Assembly: GCF_019334805.1 (NCBI RefSeq)
Contig: NZ_CP079822.1
Coordinates: forward strand, 1-64,000
From: Rothia mucilaginosa
GTDB lineage: Bacteria; Actinomycetota; Actinomycetes; Actinomycetales; Micrococcaceae
Length of the DNA stretch: 64,000 bases
Direction: 5' to 3'
Both the position numbers and the translations under genes were made by a program. The notes under the pieces were generated by a model. That model had not been told where the DNA came from, did not search any database, and saw only the letters and a program-made list of their open reading frames with translations. Below are positions 37,659 through 48,183 of the stretch, piece by piece (within the stretch, counting starts at the first letter, position 1; every line of letters starts with the position of its first letter).

Positions 37659-38432
37659 ATGAGCGCCCCCATCTTCTACATCAGCACGGAAGAATACGAC
37701 GCACTCACCCCCGGCGCCATCTGCGCGCTCGGCGGCTCCGAAGGCAAGCACGCCCTCGTCAAGCGCCTTGAGCTCGGCGAACGCATCGACCTGGGTGACG
37801 GCACCGGCCGCCGCGCACTCGGTACGGTCGCCTCCATTAACGCGGACGGTGTGAGCGTGCAGGTGCAGGAGCTACGCGAGGAACGTAGCGTGCCCTCTAT
37901 CTACCTGGTGCAGGCGCTCGCGAAGGACGGTCGCGACCTGCTCGCCATCGAAACCGCGACCGAGCTAGGCGTGTACGGTGTGCTTCCGTGGAGTGCGGAC
38001 CGGTCCATCGTGCGGTGGAAGGGGGAACGCGCCTCCAAGGCACACACCAAATGGCAGAACACCGTCACCGCCGCCGCGAAGCAGTCGCGCCGTGCGCTCA
38101 TTCCCGAAGTGTACGACCTGTACAACACCGCCGACCTGGTGGAACTCATTGAAGAAGTAGCCGGCTCGGAGCAGTCTGCCGCCGTGTTCATCCTGCACGA
38201 GCAGGCCACCGAACGACTGAGCGCCCTGGCACGCACGCTTGTAGAGGCGGAGAACCTGCCCGAAGAGATCTACCTGCTCGTCGGCCCCGAGGGCGGCATC
38301 AGCGACCGCGAGGTGCAGCTCTTCACCGAGGCCGGCGCACAGCTGGCACTACTCGGTGACGAGGTGCTGCGCTCCTCCACCGCCGGGTCCGCCGCCATGT
38401 GCACCCTGAACGTGGTGCTGGGTCGCTGGTAG
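37659..38432 (+). CDS. rsmE: 16S rRNA (uracil1498-N3)-methyltransferase
   Basis: RsmE methylates U1498 in 16S rRNA. The 257 residues show the PUA-like N-terminal domain (EGKHALVKRLELGERIDLGD) and a SPOUT knot domain with LVQALAKDGRDLLAIETATE, WQNTVTAAAKQSRRALIPEV, LLVGPEGGISDREVQLF and DEVLRSSTAGSAAM. The start is ATG 37659 after AAGGAG. Confidence 0.94.
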   Translation: MSAPIFYISTEEYDALTPGAICALGGSEGKHALVKRLELGERIDLGDGTGRRALGTVASINADGVSVQVQELREERSVPSIYLVQALAKDGRDLLAIETATELGVYGVLPWSADRSIVRWKGERASKAHTKWQNTVTAAAKQSRRALIPEVYDLYNTADLVELIEEVAGSEQSAAVFILHEQATERLSALARTLVEAENLPEEIYLLVGPEGGISDREVQLFTEAGAQLALLGDEVLRSSTAGSAAMCTLNVVLGRW

Positions 38433-38586
38433 AGCACCTCCGGTAGAGCGCCGCCGCTCAAGTCCAGCTCCGGCACAGTCCAGCCGGTAAAAGCGCCTGC
38501 TAGAACCTAGCTGATAGAGCCCACCCCGAGCGTGACACATCACGCACATCTATACTTGTAAATACATCACTAGCCAAGGAGCCCAT

Positions 38587-39714
38587 ATGACTACCTCCCG
38601 ACCTCTATCAACCGCGCGCACCGTATCCTTCAAGAGCGCCACAGAAATGATTGCCGTGCTCGGCCCGCAGGACGCGCACCTGGCAATTATCGAGGACTAC
38701 TTCGAGCAGATTAGCCTGCGCCCCAAGGACCTGGACGTGCTCATCACCGGCCCCTCCGAGGCCGTGAACACCGCCGCAAAGCTGCTGAACGAACTGCGCG
38801 TGCTCTCCAGCCACGACACGCAGATTACCGTGCAGGTCATTCACCGCCTCATGGGCATGCTCGGCGACGAACTGAGCAACCCGGCGCACTCGCTGTCCAC
38901 CAGCATCCTCTCCACCCGCGGCACCACGATTCGCCCCAAGACCATTAACCAGAAGAAGTACGTGGACGCTATCGACGCGAACACCGTCATCTTCGGCATC
39001 GGCCCGGCGGGTACCGGTAAGACCTACCTCGCCATGGCGAAGGCTGTGCAGGCGCTGCAGACCCACGAAGTGAACCGCATTATCCTCACCCGCCCCGCCG
39101 TGGAAGCCGGTGAGCGTCTGGGCTTCCTGCCCGGCACCCTCAACGAGAAGATCGACCCGTACCTGCGCCCGCTCTACGACGCACTGCACGACATGCTCGA
39201 ACCCGAAACCATCCCCAAGCTCATGGAGGCGGGCACCATCGAGGTCGCACCGCTGGCGTACATGCGCGGCCGCACCCTCAACGACGCATTCATCATCCTT
39301 GACGAGGCGCAAAACACCACCGCCGAGCAGATGAAGATGTTCCTGACCCGCCTGGGCTTCGGCTCGAAGATGGTCATTACCGGTGACATCACCCAGATTG
39401 ACCTGCCCGGTGGCGCCGCATCCGGTCTGAAGCAGGTGCGCAACATTCTGCAGGGTGTGGAGGATATTCACTTCAGCATCCTGGAATCCTCTGACGTGGT
39501 TCGCCACACCCTGGTGTCGAACATTGTGTCCGCCTACGATCAGTGGGGCGAAGACCAGAAGGCAATGGAACGCAAGCGCAACCGCAAGGTCAAGCGCGCC
39601 ACCATCGAGGCCGCAGCCGAAAAGCTGCTGGACCGCGCCGGCATTAACGGCGGCTCCGAAAAGAACGCCGCGCAGAACCCCGACAACGCACAGACCACCC
39701 CGGAAGGACGCTAA
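38587..39714 (+). CDS. phoH: PhoH-family ATPase
   Basis: PhoH-like proteins are ATPases linked to RNA metabolism and lie next to ybeY in most bacteria. The 375 residues include an N-terminal KH-like part (IAVLGPQDAHLAIIEDYFEQ), Walker A FGIGPAGTGKTYLAMAKAVQ near 137-156, LTRPAVEAGERLGFLPGTLN, and Walker B AFIILDEAQNTTAEQMKMFL. The C-terminal 40 residues are basic and Asn/Ala-rich. ybeY follows after three bases, so the two are coupled. Confidence 0.93.
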   Translation: MTTSRPLSTARTVSFKSATEMIAVLGPQDAHLAIIEDYFEQISLRPKDLDVLITGPSEAVNTAAKLLNELRVLSSHDTQITVQVIHRLMGMLGDELSNPAHSLSTSILSTRGTTIRPKTINQKKYVDAIDANTVIFGIGPAGTGKTYLAMAKAVQALQTHEVNRIILTRPAVEAGERLGFLPGTLNEKIDPYLRPLYDALHDMLEPETIPKLMEAGTIEVAPLAYMRGRTLNDAFIILDEAQNTTAEQMKMFLTRLGFGSKMVITGDITQIDLPGGAASGLKQVRNILQGVEDIHFSILESSDVVRHTLVSNIVSAYDQWGEDQKAMERKRNRKVKRATIEAAAEKLLDRAGINGGSEKNAAQNPDNAQTTPEGR

Positions 39715-39717
39715 ACG

Positions 39718-40239
39718 GTGGCAGAGATCGAATTCGACTGTGAAGAACCCGCAACCGGTGCCGACCCGGCAACCGATGCTTTCATCCGCGAATCTTTCGA
39801 AGCGGTAGACACCGAGGTGCTCACCCGCCTCGTCGAGCACGCCTTCAAGCGCATGCACCTTGCCGATGACACCTACCTGTCCATCGCCATCGTGAACGAA
39901 GACGAAATGGAGCGCGTGCACATCGAATGGATGGACCTGCCCGGCGCAACCGACGTGATGAGCTTCCCCATGGACGAGCTGGAACCGGGAACCCCCGAAA
40001 ACCCCTCCAGCGGCATGCTCGGTGACATCATCCTCTGCCCGCCCGTCGCCGCCCGTCAGGGCGCAGATGCGGGCCACAGCACCCTCGACGAGCTGTGCCT
40101 GCTCACCACCCACGGCATTCTGCACTGCCTCGGCTACGACCACGGCACCGCCGAAGAGGAAGCTGAAATGTTCGGCATTCAGCGCTCCATCCTCGAAGAG
40201 TTCCTGGGCCGCCCGGCACCGGTCGAAACCCGACACTAG
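39718..40239 (+). CDS. ybeY: Endoribonuclease YbeY
   Basis: YbeY is a zinc-dependent endoribonuclease needed for 16S rRNA 3' maturation and ribosome quality control. The 173 residues have LSIAIVNEDEMERVHIEWMD, ATDVMSFPMDE and the three-histidine zinc motif LTTHGILHCLGYDH near 132-145. GTG 39718 is chosen, three bases after the phoH stop. Confidence 0.95.
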   Translation: MAEIEFDCEEPATGADPATDAFIRESFEAVDTEVLTRLVEHAFKRMHLADDTYLSIAIVNEDEMERVHIEWMDLPGATDVMSFPMDELEPGTPENPSSGMLGDIILCPPVAARQGADAGHSTLDELCLLTTHGILHCLGYDHGTAEEEAEMFGIQRSILEEFLGRPAPVETRH

Positions 40240-40248
40240 GGGAGCGGC

Positions 40249-41724
40249 GTGGACATTCTATTCACGGCCCTCCTCGCCGTTCTCGCGCTCTGCCTGACCG
40301 TGGTCGCGGCGATCGCCGAAACTGCGTTCACCTACCTGCCGCACAACGAGGCTGAGGAAGCGGTGGAGGCACACCCGGACACCCTCGGTGCCCGCGTCCT
40401 GCAGCGTACCCTCGACGGTGACTCCGAGGCATACACGCACCCGCTGCGCCTGACCCGCCTCATTGCGGCGGCCGCCGCGGTGCTCGCCACCATGACCTGC
40501 CTGCTGAACCTGGTCGAGGTGCACGCGCTCGCCGTCGTGCTGACCCTCGTGATTGTTGCGCTGGTGGGCTACCCGATTCTGCACGTGCTGGCGCGTTCGG
40601 TGGGTCGTAACCGCCCGGTTGCGTCGATTCGTGTGCTGGCTCGACCGGTGCACTACCTGTCGGTTCTGCTGAGCCCGGCGACCGGTCTGCTCGATAAGCT
40701 CAGTGTGCGCCTGGCGCCGGAACGTTCGGCTGAGGCCCCGGTCGGCGTGTTCGATGAGGAGGAGTTGCGCGAGTTCCTGGACCGCGCCTCCGATGCTGAA
40801 ACCATTGAGGACGACGAGGCGCAGATGGTGCAGTCCGTCTTTGAGATGGACGATACCCGCATCCGTTCGCTCATGGTTCCGCGTACCGACATGCTCACCG
40901 CCAGCCGTGACACCCCTCTGCGTGAGGCACTGAGCCTGTTCCTGCGTTCGGGTTATTCCCGTATGCCGGTGATTGGTGATTCGAGCGATAAGATTCTGGG
41001 CGTGCTCTATCTGAAGGATGCGATGCGCGCCTTCATCCTGCATTCGGAGTCTCCGGAGGGTACCGCCCTGCCGACCGTAGTTGAGCTGATGCGCCCGGCT
41101 CGTTTTGAGCCCGAGTCGAAGCGCGCCATGGACCTGCTGCGTGAGATGCAGCGCGAGTCCACGCACGTGGCGATTGTTGTTGACGAGTACGGCGGCACCG
41201 CCGGTCTGATCACGCTTGAGGACCTGATTGAGGAGCTGGTCGGCGACATTTCTGATGAGTACGACCATGAGCGCCCCGAGTACACGCTGAACGATGACGG
41301 CACGTTCCGTCTCTCTGCCCGTCTGGGTATTGATGAGCTGGGCGAGATTTTCGGCCGTGAACTCGACGATGAAGATGTTGATACGGTAGGCGGTCTGCTC
41401 GCTAAGCATCTGGGCATGGTGCCGATTGTCGGTTCTGAGATTGAGCTTGACGGCATTCATATTCGTGCGATTGGTTCGTCGGGCCGCCGCCACCAGGTGG
41501 ACATGTTGCAGGCGTGGTATGAGCCGCCTCGTGATGAGCAGCGGCAGAACGCTGAAGGTTCCGCGGCGTCCTTCCCGGAGTCTCACGCCCTGAAGTCTGA
41601 GGCCGCTGACATTCTCACCGTGGATACCGAGCCGCCCGCTGTGGCTGAGCCGCACGCACATCCGGATCTTCCGGGAGATATTGCAGAGGCCGAACCTGCC
41701 ACCGATACGCACGGCAACCGCTAG
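40249..41724 (+). CDS. CNNM/CorC-type transporter-associated protein (DUF21, CBS pair, CorC domain)
   Basis: Members act in Mg2+ transport or resistance; older annotations call them hemolysins without good basis. The 491 residues have three to four N-terminal membrane helices (FTALLAVLALCLTVVAAIAE and further to about 135) and VFDEEELREFLDRASDAETI. A CBS pair follows (IRSLMVPRTDMLTASRDTPL; VAIVVDEYGGTAGLITLEDL), then a C-terminal CorC/HlyC domain (LSARLGIDELGEIFGRELDD) and an acidic tail. GTG 40249 is behind GGGGAGCG. It lies between ybeY and era, the common order. Confidence 0.92.
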   Translation: MDILFTALLAVLALCLTVVAAIAETAFTYLPHNEAEEAVEAHPDTLGARVLQRTLDGDSEAYTHPLRLTRLIAAAAAVLATMTCLLNLVEVHALAVVLTLVIVALVGYPILHVLARSVGRNRPVASIRVLARPVHYLSVLLSPATGLLDKLSVRLAPERSAEAPVGVFDEEELREFLDRASDAETIEDDEAQMVQSVFEMDDTRIRSLMVPRTDMLTASRDTPLREALSLFLRSGYSRMPVIGDSSDKILGVLYLKDAMRAFILHSESPEGTALPTVVELMRPARFEPESKRAMDLLREMQRESTHVAIVVDEYGGTAGLITLEDLIEELVGDISDEYDHERPEYTLNDDGTFRLSARLGIDELGEIFGRELDDEDVDTVGGLLAKHLGMVPIVGSEIELDGIHIRAIGSSGRRHQVDMLQAWYEPPRDEQRQNAEGSAASFPESHALKSEAADILTVDTEPPAVAEPHAHPDLPGDIAEAEPATDTHGNR

Positions 41725-41864
41725 ATACCGAACATAGATGCACAGCATCTTCCCTAACACGCTTTGAGTCGGCCGCCCCGCCCCGAAAAGGCGCAGGCAG
41801 ATGAGGCTGGCACCCCACACACCCCGCCCGGGGTTTGACCCCGGGATTTGATAAGGAGAAACAC

Positions 41865-43022
41865 ATGGACCAGGAGTACACCCCGCTCGATTTGAGCACT
41901 CTGGACTTGAGCACCCCGCTGCCGACCTACCCGGAGAATTTCCGCTCGGGCTTCGCGTCGCTGGTGGGCCGCCCGAATGCGGGTAAGTCTACTTTGACGA
42001 ACGCTATGGTCGGTCAGAAGGTGGCTATCACCTCGAACCGTCCGCAGACGACCCGCCACACGATCCGCGGTATTGTGCACAAGGACGAGTACCAGCTGAT
42101 TCTGGTGGACACCCCGGGTATTCACCGCCCCCGCACTCTGCTGGGTGAGCGTCTGAACGACCTGGTGGCAAGCACCCTTTCGCAGGTGGATGTGCTGGGC
42201 TTCTGCATTCCGGCGAATGAGAAGATCGGTCCGGGTGACCGTTACATTGCCTCGCAGCTGGTGGCGTCGAGCAATAAGCCGGTGGTTGCTATTGTGACGA
42301 AGGCTGACACGGTGAGCTCTGAGGAGCTGCGTGAGCAGCTGCTGGCTGTTGAGGCGCTCGGCGAGGAGGTCATGAGCGCTGAGCGTGCGGCTCGTGCTAA
42401 GCGCGCCGCGCATCGTGCGAAGCAGAAGGGTAAGGGCCCCAAGGGTAAGGGCGGCAAGAATGATGCTGTGCCTTTCGCGAAGGGTTCGGGTCCTGCGGCT
42501 AAGCGCCGTGCCGGTGAGGTTGCTGAGCCGATGCCGGTTGACGGTAAGGGCGGCTGGGCTGCGATTATCCCGGTGTCTGCTGTGAAGCATTTCCAGGTGG
42601 ATGCGGTTGCTGACCTGCTGGCGCAGTACACTCCGCTGTCGCCGCCGCTATACCCGGAGGGTGAGCTGACCGATGAGCCGGAGGCAACCCTCATCGCGGA
42701 GCTGGTGCGTGAGGCCGCTCTGGAGGGTGCGCGTGAGGAGCTACCCCACTCGATTGCTGTGACGGTTGAGGAGATGGAGTTCCGTGAGGGTCGCCCGGCG
42801 GATAACCCGCTGCTGGATGTGCACGTGAACCTGTTTGTGGAGCGTGAGTCGCAGAAGTACATCATTATCGGTAAGGGCGGCTCGAATCTGCGCAAGATTG
42901 GTACGAAGGCTCGTGAGCAGATTGAGGCGCTGCTCGGTACCCGCGTTTACCTGAATATTCATGTGAAGGTTGCGAAGGAATGGCAGTCTGACGCGCGTGC
43001 GTTGAACCGCCTGGGATTCTAG
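41865..43022 (+). CDS. era: GTPase Era with a lysine-rich insertion
   Basis: Era is a GTPase that helps 16S rRNA maturation and 30S assembly. The 385 residues exceed the usual 300. G1 is GRPNAGKST at 35-43, G3 DTPG at 82-85, G4 TKAD at 145-148 and G5 SA at 238-239. A KH RNA-binding domain follows with EFREGRPADNPLLDVHVNLF and IIIGKGGSNLRKIGTKAREQ. Between G4 and G5 lies an insertion of about 60 residues (roughly 171-229), rich in Lys, Gly and Ala (AKQKGKGPKGKGGKND), which is absent from most Era proteins. The start is ATG 41865 after AAGGAG; an in-frame start at 41835 would add ten residues. Confidence 0.95.
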   Translation: MDQEYTPLDLSTLDLSTPLPTYPENFRSGFASLVGRPNAGKSTLTNAMVGQKVAITSNRPQTTRHTIRGIVHKDEYQLILVDTPGIHRPRTLLGERLNDLVASTLSQVDVLGFCIPANEKIGPGDRYIASQLVASSNKPVVAIVTKADTVSSEELREQLLAVEALGEEVMSAERAARAKRAAHRAKQKGKGPKGKGGKNDAVPFAKGSGPAAKRRAGEVAEPMPVDGKGGWAAIIPVSAVKHFQVDAVADLLAQYTPLSPPLYPEGELTDEPEATLIAELVREAALEGAREELPHSIAVTVEEMEFREGRPADNPLLDVHVNLFVERESQKYIIIGKGGSNLRKIGTKAREQIEALLGTRVYLNIHVKVAKEWQSDARALNRLGF

Positions 43023-43135
43023 TAGCTTTCCTGAGCGCATCGCCCAGAGAATTTGCGCTGAGAGGTCACCCCTGCGAGGTCACCCCGAAAGGTGGCCCTG
43101 AGAGGTTGTCTTCGGGGTGGGCGCGCATCCATAGT

Positions 43136-43185
43136 TTTCACCCGGTGGCTTGCAGAAATATGTGCATGCCTCCGGGTGAAACTTT
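43136..43185 (+). terminator. Terminator after era
   Basis: TTTCACCCGG and CCGGGTGAAA are perfect arms, followed by CTTTTC. A second stem (ACCCCGAA/TTCGGGGT) lies just upstream at 43082-43119. Confidence 0.6.
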
Positions 43186-43261
43186 TCACTCTCATTCGGC
43201 GCTCATAGGGAAGAGTGTTACTCTGAGAAAGCACTTGCTCACCGGCAGAAAGAGAAAAGGT

Positions 43262-44701
43262 ATGCCCCAGGCACCTCGTTTACGAAGCACCGGTCGTCAT
43301 ATGCGCACGACGGTGATGACTTCAAACCGCAATAAGTGGATTGCTCTGCTTATTGCTTGCATGCTCGTCATTGTTGTTGGCTTTGGTGGCGTGGTGGCTC
43401 TGCGTATGCGCAATAATCTGCATACTCAGGAGCTGAACATCAGCAATTACAAGGACGGCCTGGAGAACGGCGCCTTGGACATTCTCGTGATTGGCTCCGA
43501 TACCCGTAAGGGTAATAACGGCGCGTACGGTGATGAGGATGACCGCAATTCTGAGGCTCGCGCGGACGTGATGATGCTGCTGCAGATCAGTAAGGACCGT
43601 AAGAACGTGAGCGTGCTGTCGTTCCCGCGTGACTTGATGGTTGATGTTCCGCAGTGTACTGATCCTGAGACCGGCACCGTGTACCCGGCTGAGGAGAACG
43701 TTCAGATTAACGAGTCTCTGTCTCGCGGTGGTGCCGGTTGTACTGTGGCGACCATTAGCAAGCTGACCGGTGTGAATATTGACCACTTTATGTTGGTGGA
43801 CTTTAACGCTGTGAAGGAGCTGTCGAAGGTCGTCGGCGGCGTTCAGGTGTGTGTGGACGCTCCGATTGATGACGAGTACAGTGGCCTGAAGCTTCCTGCG
43901 GGTACTTCCACTGTTGAGGGTGAGCAGGCTCTTGCATTCTTGCGTAGCCGCCACGGCTTCTCGGATGGTTCCGATATTGGTCGTATTCAGGCTCAGCAGG
44001 GCTTCTTGTCTTCGCTGCTGCGTAAGGTGAAGAGCGAGGGTACTCTGTCGAATCCTGGCCGTCTGATTAATATTGCTGAGGCGATTACTCAGAACGTGAC
44101 GGTGGATAAGAACCTGGGTAATATCAGCACTCTGGCGGGTGTTGGTGCGACTCTTGGTGGCGTGGACCTGTCGAACGTTGTGTTTGCGACCGTGCCGACT
44201 GAGCCGTGGAGCCAGGATGAGAACCGTCTGCAGGTTTCTGCGGATGCTGCGAACGTGTTCCAGCGTCTGCGTGATGATAAGTCGCTGAAGGAGGAGAAGG
44301 CTCCGGAGGCGCCGGCTACTGCTGCCGCTCCGGTTCAGCTGGATCGTACGGTTCCGGTGAACGTGTACAACGCGACCGGTCTGGATGGCCGCTCGGCTAC
44401 GATCGCTTCGGTGATTGAGGGCCTGGGCTACACGAATGTTACTCCGGGTACCTCCGCTAGCCCGACGAACTTCACCACGGTGTTCTACTCGACCGGTTAC
44501 GAGGCGGAAGCGAAGGAAATCGCCGCGAAGCTGAACGTAACCCGCGTGGTGGCTACTGAAGAGGTTCTGGGCGTGTCGGTGACGATTGGTACTGACTTCC
44601 CGTCCGGTGAGGCGATGGAGAAGCAGGAGGCTGCGATTGCGGGTAACGCGACCGGTCAGACTGCTGATCAGCACAAGTGCCAGACTGCTTTCGCCTACTA
44701 G
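43262..44701 (+). CDS. LytR-CpsA-Psr family cell-wall glycopolymer ligase
   Basis: LCP proteins attach teichoic acids or similar polymers to peptidoglycan from lipid carriers. The 479 residues begin with a short basic cytoplasmic part and one membrane helix (WIALLIACMLVIVVGFGGVV near 27-46). The LCP domain follows (ILVIGSDTRKGNNGAYGDED, SVLSFPRDLMVDVP, GGVQVCVDAPIDDEYSGLKL, ALAFLRSRHGFSDGSDIGRI), with arginines in the known phosphate-binding places. A C-terminal LytR_C domain (VPVNVYNATGLDGRSATIAS) closes it. ATG 43262 has GAAAAGG upstream. Confidence 0.92.
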   Translation: MPQAPRLRSTGRHMRTTVMTSNRNKWIALLIACMLVIVVGFGGVVALRMRNNLHTQELNISNYKDGLENGALDILVIGSDTRKGNNGAYGDEDDRNSEARADVMMLLQISKDRKNVSVLSFPRDLMVDVPQCTDPETGTVYPAEENVQINESLSRGGAGCTVATISKLTGVNIDHFMLVDFNAVKELSKVVGGVQVCVDAPIDDEYSGLKLPAGTSTVEGEQALAFLRSRHGFSDGSDIGRIQAQQGFLSSLLRKVKSEGTLSNPGRLINIAEAITQNVTVDKNLGNISTLAGVGATLGGVDLSNVVFATVPTEPWSQDENRLQVSADAANVFQRLRDDKSLKEEKAPEAPATAAAPVQLDRTVPVNVYNATGLDGRSATIASVIEGLGYTNVTPGTSASPTNFTTVFYSTGYEAEAKEIAAKLNVTRVVATEEVLGVSVTIGTDFPSGEAMEKQEAAIAGNATGQTADQHKCQTAFAY

Positions 44702-44745
44702 GTTGTAGCTAGTAGAACATAGCGCAGATACGTGAATATTGAGTG

Positions 44746-44783
44746 AAGGGGCGTAGCGCCAGAAATGGTGGCTGCGCCCCTTT
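44746..44783 (+). terminator. Terminator after the LCP gene
   Basis: AAGGGGCGTAGCGCC and GGTGGCTGCGCCCCTT pair with small bulges around AGAAAT, followed by TTGTCGTT. Confidence 0.6.
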
Positions 44784-44862
44784 GTCGTTGATTCTTTCCA
44801 GATGATGGACGGCTTCCCGGGTGCCCTGCCACCGCCTCCGACCCCTGTGATAGCGTGGAGGC

Positions 44863-44946
44863 ATGACTATTGACGGTGAGAGCATGCGCGGGGTTACCCG
44901 CCAGGCAGTGAACCTGCTGCTTATTCGCCGGAACGGGGCACGCTAG
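44863..44946 (+). CDS. Leucine-rich leader peptide of leuA
   Basis: A 27-residue frame (ATG 44863 to TAG 44946) ends NLLLIRRNGAR. Three consecutive leucine codons (CTG CTG CTT, 44914-44922) are followed by an isoleucine codon, just before the 5' arm of a terminator. This is the layout of a leader peptide for transcription attenuation by charged tRNA-Leu. GGAG lies close before the ATG; an internal ATG at 44884 is an alternative start and keeps the leucine run. Leucine attenuators upstream of leuA are known in Actinobacteria. Confidence 0.75.
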   Translation: MTIDGESMRGVTRQAVNLLLIRRNGAR

Positions 44947-44973
44947 AATCTGCCGCAACCGTTCCGGCTTTTT
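44927..44973 (+). terminator. Attenuator terminator of leuA
   Basis: GCCGGAACGG (44927-44936) and CCGTTCCGGC (44959-44968) are perfect 10-bp arms followed by TTTTT. The 5' arm starts inside the leader peptide, five bases after its leucine codons. A ribosome stalled there would be placed to affect this fold. Confidence 0.75.
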
Positions 44974-45005
44974 GACGCGGCATCTCACCTTCGCATCCTT
45001 TCTGA

Positions 45006-46853
<1,848 letters not shown>

Positions 46854-46926
46854 GCGATAGCCGTACATGCTTTGTGCAAGGTTTTCGGGTGACCGCTGGT
46901 GGGTGACCGTTAGCCGTGCATGATGT

Positions 46927-46966
46927 GGGGGCGGGATGCATACTGGGAGTATGTATCCCGCCCTTA
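46927..46966 (+). terminator. Strong hairpin after leuA
   Basis: GGGCGGGATGCATACT and AGTATGTATCCCGCCC pair around GGG with one mismatch, followed by TTACGCG. A weak T-tail, but a very stable stem. Confidence 0.65.
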
Positions 46967-47037
46967 CGCGTTAATGTGCGCAGGTGTTGTGTGCATCGGC
47001 GTGCTGTGGGGCGAATAATCTGCTGGGAGGAACTCTC

Positions 47038-47940
47038 ATGAAAAGCTACGCGATGGTGTTTAGCCCCGTTGATGCGGCGGGCACCGATTCTTCTGTTCGT
47101 GCCTGGAATTATGAGCTGCACGGTGGTGATGATACTGCTCTGCCTGCAGGTTGCCCTGAGGTGTGGGAGGCTGGCTGGGTGGGTTCGACCGGTCCCGGTA
47201 TTGAGCAGGATCAGTGGCCGCGCAGTACTTTTACTGGTTTGCCGATGCAGCATATTTTTACGGTGAGGTTGCCGGGGGAGTACCTGCCGGATGCGCAGAA
47301 GTATCCGGGCGTTGTGGCATTCTCTTTCTTTGCCGGTGATGGCCAGTTCGCTGAGGATGAGGCGACTGAGGGTGTTGCTAATGCTGCTAGTGATGACCCG
47401 TTTGAGGTGCAGTATGCGCAGGCGCGGGTGCATCCGTATCAGTTGTTGTTGCGCGATATTTTGGATGCCGAGTTTGCGGTGCTGTACCTGAGTGAGGAGG
47501 AGTTCTCGTCCCGCACGCCGCCGCCGCAGGATGTGCGCCGGCCCGGTGAGCATCGTGGTGAGGAGGAGAGCTTCAGCGCCTGGGCTTTGGCGGATCAGCA
47601 GCAGCCGCTGGCTCGTAAGCCTGCTCTGGTGGGGTGGGTTCCGACGGATGACCCGAATGCAGGTAAGGTCCCCAGTGATGTGTTTGAGAATGTGGACTCG
47701 CAGACTGGTTATTTGAGTCCTTTCGATTGGGATGCTGAGGATTCGGCGTGGTTTGAGTGGGCGAAGCCGCTAATTGCGGTGGGTACTCACCTGGGTGGCA
47801 CTCATTTTTATGCGCAGGCTCTGCCGGAGGGTCTGACGGCTCGTTATATTGAGTTCGATGAGTTTGATGTGCTGAATTTTGGGTGCGGTAGCGCTGTTTT
47901 TGATTTTGAGACGGGTGTTTTCGACTGGTCGTGCGGCTAG
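47038..47940 (+). CDS. Hypothetical acidic protein, possibly DUF1963-like
   Basis: I do not recognise this 300-residue protein with confidence. It is acidic, without signal peptide or membrane segment. It has many aromatic residues and short strand-like blocks: MQHIFTVRLPGEYLPDAQKY, VVAFSFFAGDGQF, ALVGWVPTDDP, GGTHFYAQALPEGL and the end LNFGCGSAVFDFETGVFDW. The pattern of Gly/Asp turns and the last block faintly resemble the YwqG/DUF1963 fold. The start is ATG 47038 after GGGAGG. It stands alone between leuA and uppP. Confidence 0.6.
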   Translation: MKSYAMVFSPVDAAGTDSSVRAWNYELHGGDDTALPAGCPEVWEAGWVGSTGPGIEQDQWPRSTFTGLPMQHIFTVRLPGEYLPDAQKYPGVVAFSFFAGDGQFAEDEATEGVANAASDDPFEVQYAQARVHPYQLLLRDILDAEFAVLYLSEEEFSSRTPPPQDVRRPGEHRGEEESFSAWALADQQQPLARKPALVGWVPTDDPNAGKVPSDVFENVDSQTGYLSPFDWDAEDSAWFEWAKPLIAVGTHLGGTHFYAQALPEGLTARYIEFDEFDVLNFGCGSAVFDFETGVFDWSCG

Positions 47941-48183
47941 TATGCTTGCACCGGTGACGCACCTTTGATGCGCCGGAGAGCGCGCATTTGAGGTGTTTGC
48001 GCGGCCTCCTTGAGCCATGGGTGAACCGTGGATGAGCTATGGATAAGCCCCGGTTGCACCGCGGTGTACCTCCTGAAACGGCACCCTGAGCGTTTCAGAG
48101 TGTGGACGGGGCGGTTTGCGGAAGTTTCACATCACCTTCGGCGAACCACCCCGGGCGGGTGCGCCTCCTGTATCCTTGAATGC

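Noticed and set aside
40258..41820. A 520-residue minus-strand frame
   Set aside because: Antisense to the CorC-type gene, with low-complexity Arg/His/Gln content and no start context.
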